DNA of 8,677 bases. Source: Gallionella sp. (lineage in GTDB: Bacteria; Pseudomonadota; Gammaproteobacteria; Burkholderiales; Gallionellaceae). The notes below the pieces were generated by a model. It ran no database searches. It was not told the DNA's origin and worked only from the letters and a program-made list of their open reading frames with translations. Shown piece after piece: positions 6,600 to 8,677 of the stretch. Numbering within the stretch: position 1 is the first letter of the stretch; every line of letters begins with the position of its first letter. Where the stretch lies: NCBI GenBank assembly GCA_024654105.1, contig JANLID010000002.1:1-8677 (forward strand), read 5' to 3'. Both the position numbers and the translations under genes were made by a program.

Positions 6600-6665
6600 C
6601 CGGTAGGGGCGGTGTATTTTTCCCGGCTTTGCCAGAGCTTGATTCCATCACTCCAACCTACAGGC

Positions 6666-6671
6666 TATAAT
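6666..6671 (+). promoter_or_regulatory. Possible -10 box placing transcription start at the kdsD ATG
   Basis: A perfect TATAAT ends 7 bases before the ATG at 6679. If used, RNA would begin at or next to that A, giving a leaderless kdsD message. No convincing -35 hexamer is seen: TTGATT (6639-6644) is 21 bases away, which is too far. It may be a chance match. Confidence 0.35.
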
Positions 6672-6678
6672 GCCGCGC

Positions 6679-7665
6679 ATGAATAAACCCGTCTCTGCCG
6701 CGCCGCGCGCGCTCGACCTGGCCCGCGAAGTATTGCGCATTGAAGCCGATGCTGTTCAAACGCTCGCTGCTCGCCTCGACGAGAATTTCCTGCGCGCCCT
6801 GGATGTAATCCTGTGCTGCGGTGGCCGTGTCATCGTCAGCGGCATGGGCAAGTCCGGGCACATCGCGCGCAAAATCGCTTCAACCATGTCCAGCACCGGC
6901 ACCCCTGCCTACTTCGTGCACCCTGGCGAGGCCAGCCACGGCGATCTTGGCATGATTACCAGCGAAGATGTCATTATTGCGCTGTCTTACTCCGGGGAAA
7001 GTCAGGAATTGATGACCATCGTACCGGTCATCAAACGCCAGGGCGCCAAACTTATCAGCATGACCGGCAACCCCGTTTCCAGCCTGGCCATGGCCGCTGA
7101 CGTGCATCTCAATGCGGCGGTAGACAAGGAAGCCTGCCCGATGGGACTGGCCCCCACTGCCAGTACAACGGCGGCATTGGCGCTGGGCGATGCGCTGGCG
7201 GTGGCACTGCTGGATGCAAAGGGTTTCGGCGCGGAAGATTTCGCCCGCTCGCATCCGGGCGGCAGCCTGGGGCGGCGTTTATTGACCCGTGTGCACGACA
7301 TCATGCGCAGCGGCGAACGTTTGCCAATGGTTCACGAAGATGCGCTGTTGAGTGACGCAATTATGGAAATCTCCAAAAAAGGCGTGGGCATGACTGCCAT
7401 CGTGGATACCGGACAACACGTGCTGGGCATTTATACCGACGGCGATTTGCGCCGCACGCTGGCGAAAAAACTTGACTTCAACACCACACCAGTGCGCAGC
7501 GTCATGTCCGTCAACCCGCGCTGTATCGGCCCGGATGCACTGGCCGCCGAGGCGGTGCAAGTGATGGAGCAATACAACATCAGTCAGATGCTGGTCGTGG
7601 ATGAACAGCACAAACTGGTTGGTGCGCTGAACATGCACGATCTGTTACATGCCAAAGTTATTTAG
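6679..7665 (+). CDS. kdsD: D-arabinose 5-phosphate isomerase (KdsD/KpsF family)
   Basis: KdsD converts ribulose 5-phosphate to arabinose 5-phosphate, the first committed step to KDO, the inner-core sugar of LPS. Residues are numbered from the ATG at 6679, which gives 328 residues, the E. coli KdsD length; an ATG three codons earlier (6670) is possible. The N-terminal SIS domain (about 40-180) carries GMGKSGHIARK with Lys58, YSGESQEL with Glu110, DKEACPMGLAPTAST with Glu151, and ARSHPGGSLGRRLL with His192. These align one position off the E. coli catalytic set K59/E111/E152/H193, so the enzyme looks active. Two CBS domains follow: HDIMRSGERLPMV to IYTDGDLRRTL (about 206-264), and VRSVMSVNPRCIG to LNMHDLLHAKVI (about 271-328). 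No good ribosome site precedes either ATG. The stop overlaps the kdsC ribosome site. KdsD shares its substrate, ribulose 5-phosphate, with the PRK encoded just upstream. Confidence 0.97.
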   Translation: MNKPVSAAPRALDLAREVLRIEADAVQTLAARLDENFLRALDVILCCGGRVIVSGMGKSGHIARKIASTMSSTGTPAYFVHPGEASHGDLGMITSEDVIIALSYSGESQELMTIVPVIKRQGAKLISMTGNPVSSLAMAADVHLNAAVDKEACPMGLAPTASTTAALALGDALAVALLDAKGFGAEDFARSHPGGSLGRRLLTRVHDIMRSGERLPMVHEDALLSDAIMEISKKGVGMTAIVDTGQHVLGIYTDGDLRRTLAKKLDFNTTPVRSVMSVNPRCIGPDALAAEAVQVMEQYNISQMLVVDEQHKLVGALNMHDLLHAKVI

Positions 7666-7668
7666 GAG
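7664..7668 (+). promoter_or_regulatory. Ribosome binding site of kdsC overlapping the kdsD stop
   Basis: AGGAG lies 6 bases before the kdsC ATG, and its first two bases are the last two of the kdsD TAG stop. This compact layout indicates one message for the two genes. Confidence 0.8.
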
Positions 7669-7674
7669 CAACCC

Positions 7675-8193
7675 ATGCTATCGAGCCGTGCCAAACTGAT
7701 CCGTCTGATGGCCTTTGACGTGGACGGTGTGATGACCGACGGCGGGCTTTACCTGTCCGACTCCGGTGAGGAATTCAAACGATTCAACTCGCTGGACGGG
7801 CATGGCCTGAAAATGCTGCACGCCAGCGGAGTGGAGATCGCCATTATCACCGGACGCACCTCACGTTGTGTTGCGGCGCGCGCGCACAACCTTGGCATTG
7901 CGCATGTCTTTCAGGGTGTGGAAAACAAACTTGAAACAATGATTGATCTGCTCAACAAACTTGAATTATCGCGTGATGCCGCTGCCTATATGGGAGATGA
8001 CGTGATGGATTTATCGGTGATGCGCCGCGTCGGACTGGCTATCAGCGTACCGGAATCTCCGCAACTGGTGCGCGAACATTCCAACTATGTCACCCAACGT
8101 GGCGGTGGGCATGGCGCGGTGCGCGAAGCCTGCGAACTGATCATGTCGGCGCAAGGCACGCTGGATGCGCAACTGGCTCCCTACTTGCAATGA
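7675..8193 (+). CDS. kdsC: 3-deoxy-D-manno-octulosonate 8-phosphate phosphatase
   Basis: KdsC removes phosphate from KDO-8-P to release KDO, which is then activated by KdsB and added to lipid A. The 172-residue protein is a cap-less HAD phosphatase that forms tetramers in characterised relatives. All HAD motifs are present: FDVDGVMTDG (14-23) with nucleophile Asp15 and acid/base Asp17; IITGRTS (57-63) with Thr59 and Arg61; Lys85 in GVENKLE; and YMGDDVMDL (105-113) with the metal-binding Asp108/Asp109. The RGGGHGAVRE segment (142-151) near the C-terminus is the typical flexible tail that reaches a neighbouring active site. The start has a strong ribosome site. The TGA stop overlaps the lptC ATG by two bases (ATGA). 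The order kdsD-kdsC-lptC matches E. coli and many other Proteobacteria. Confidence 0.97.
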   Translation: MLSSRAKLIRLMAFDVDGVMTDGGLYLSDSGEEFKRFNSLDGHGLKMLHASGVEIAIITGRTSRCVAARAHNLGIAHVFQGVENKLETMIDLLNKLELSRDAAAYMGDDVMDLSVMRRVGLAISVPESPQLVREHSNYVTQRGGGHGAVREACELIMSAQGTLDAQLAPYLQ

Positions 8194-8677
8194 CCTTCGC
8201 TTCTCGCGCCCGTTACTGGCTGCCATTATTACCGTTGTTTGGGCTGCTGGGAATTACCTATTGGTTGAACCTGCAGGTAATGCCGGAACCCGCAAAACCG
8301 GATAATGGCAAACGCCACGATCCAGACGCCATCATGGAGAATTTTTCGGCGATCAAGCTGGATGAACAGGGGACACCGCGCTTCATCATGGCGGCAAAAA
8401 AAATGCAGCATTATCCGGATGACAACAGCACTACACTGGAACTGCCGCGCCTGACCACGCTATCTGCCGAGCGCCCGACGATACACACCATCGCCAAACG
8501 CGGTATCGTCTCCAGCAGGGGCGATGAAATTTTCCTGCACGGCGATGTCGAGGTGCTGCGCGAAGCAAGCGGACAACAAAGCGAACTTACCCTGCAAACA
8601 GAATATCTGCACATCATCCCGGATCGGGATATCGCCACCACAGACCGCGCCGTCACCATTATCGATGCGCGCAGCAC
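8190..8677 (+). CDS. lptC: LPS export protein LptC, N-terminal 162 residues (partial)
   Basis: LptC is a bitopic inner-membrane protein that passes LPS from the LptB2FG transporter to the periplasmic bridge protein LptA. The ATG overlaps the kdsC stop as ATGA, so translation is probably coupled. Residues 1-8 are short and basic; about 9-28 (WLPLLPLFGLLGITYWLNLQ) form one membrane anchor. The periplasmic part has the family pattern: a DAIMENFSAIKLDEQGTPRFIMAAKKMQHYPDD opening, then LELPRLTTL, RGIVSSRGDEIFLHGDVEVLREASGQ and LTLQTEYLHIIPDRDIATTDRAVTI, all fitting the beta-jellyroll OstA/LptC fold. Family proteins are about 190 residues, so only about 30 are missing beyond the edge. lptA and lptB would be expected next. 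Sequence identity in this family is low, so the call also rests on context. Confidence 0.9.
   Translation, partial: MTFASRARYWLPLLPLFGLLGITYWLNLQVMPEPAKPDNGKRHDPDAIMENFSAIKLDEQGTPRFIMAAKKMQHYPDDNSTTLELPRLTTLSAERPTIHTIAKRGIVSSRGDEIFLHGDVEVLREASGQQSELTLQTEYLHIIPDRDIATTDRAVTIIDARS

Noticed and set aside
5626..6651. 341-residue open frame on the minus strand across the phosphoribulokinase gene
   Set aside because: It lies wholly opposite a gene with a clear family match, has no recognisable motif, and is His/Arg/Val-rich as antisense of GC-rich coding DNA usually is.

Overview
The window reads as ordinary chromosome from an autotrophic Gram-negative bacterium, most likely a betaproteobacterium. 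Three things point there. A bacterial-type phosphoribulokinase implies a Calvin cycle. Lipopolysaccharide (LPS) genes (lptE, kdsD, kdsC, lptC) imply an outer membrane. The orders leuS-lptE-holA and kdsD-kdsC-lptC are conserved in Proteobacteria. A relative of the Gallionella/Sideroxydans/Nitrosomonas/Thiobacillus kind is my guess; the sequence alone does not fix the genus.

The window has two arms diverging from about position 5600. The left arm is on the minus strand. In transcription order it runs leuS (leucyl-tRNA synthetase), lptE (LPS-assembly lipoprotein), holA (DNA polymerase III delta), cutA (CutA1-type divalent-cation tolerance protein) and dsbD (thiol:disulfide interchange protein, cut by the left window edge). 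The leuS-lptE spacer holds a strong REP-like inverted repeat whose outer end supplies the leuS stop codon. The holA-cutA spacer holds a second inverted repeat built from 9-bp units.

The right arm is on the plus strand: a phosphoribulokinase gene, then kdsD (arabinose-5-phosphate isomerase), kdsC (KDO-8-phosphate phosphatase) and lptC (LPS transport, cut by the right edge). KdsD and KdsC supply KDO for the inner core of LPS. LptC and LptE belong to the machine that carries finished LPS to the cell surface, so both arms contribute to one envelope pathway. PRK is a carbon-fixation gene lying alone between them.

No spacer exceeds 170 bases. I found no tRNA, rRNA, CRISPR array, insertion sequence or phage gene, and nothing that looks like a new multi-gene system. 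The points worth a second look are small: the two repeats, an AT-richer and apparently lengthened part of the leuS editing domain, a KMAKS variant of the leuS KMSKS loop, a palindrome touching the leuS -10 box, and a possible leaderless start for kdsD.
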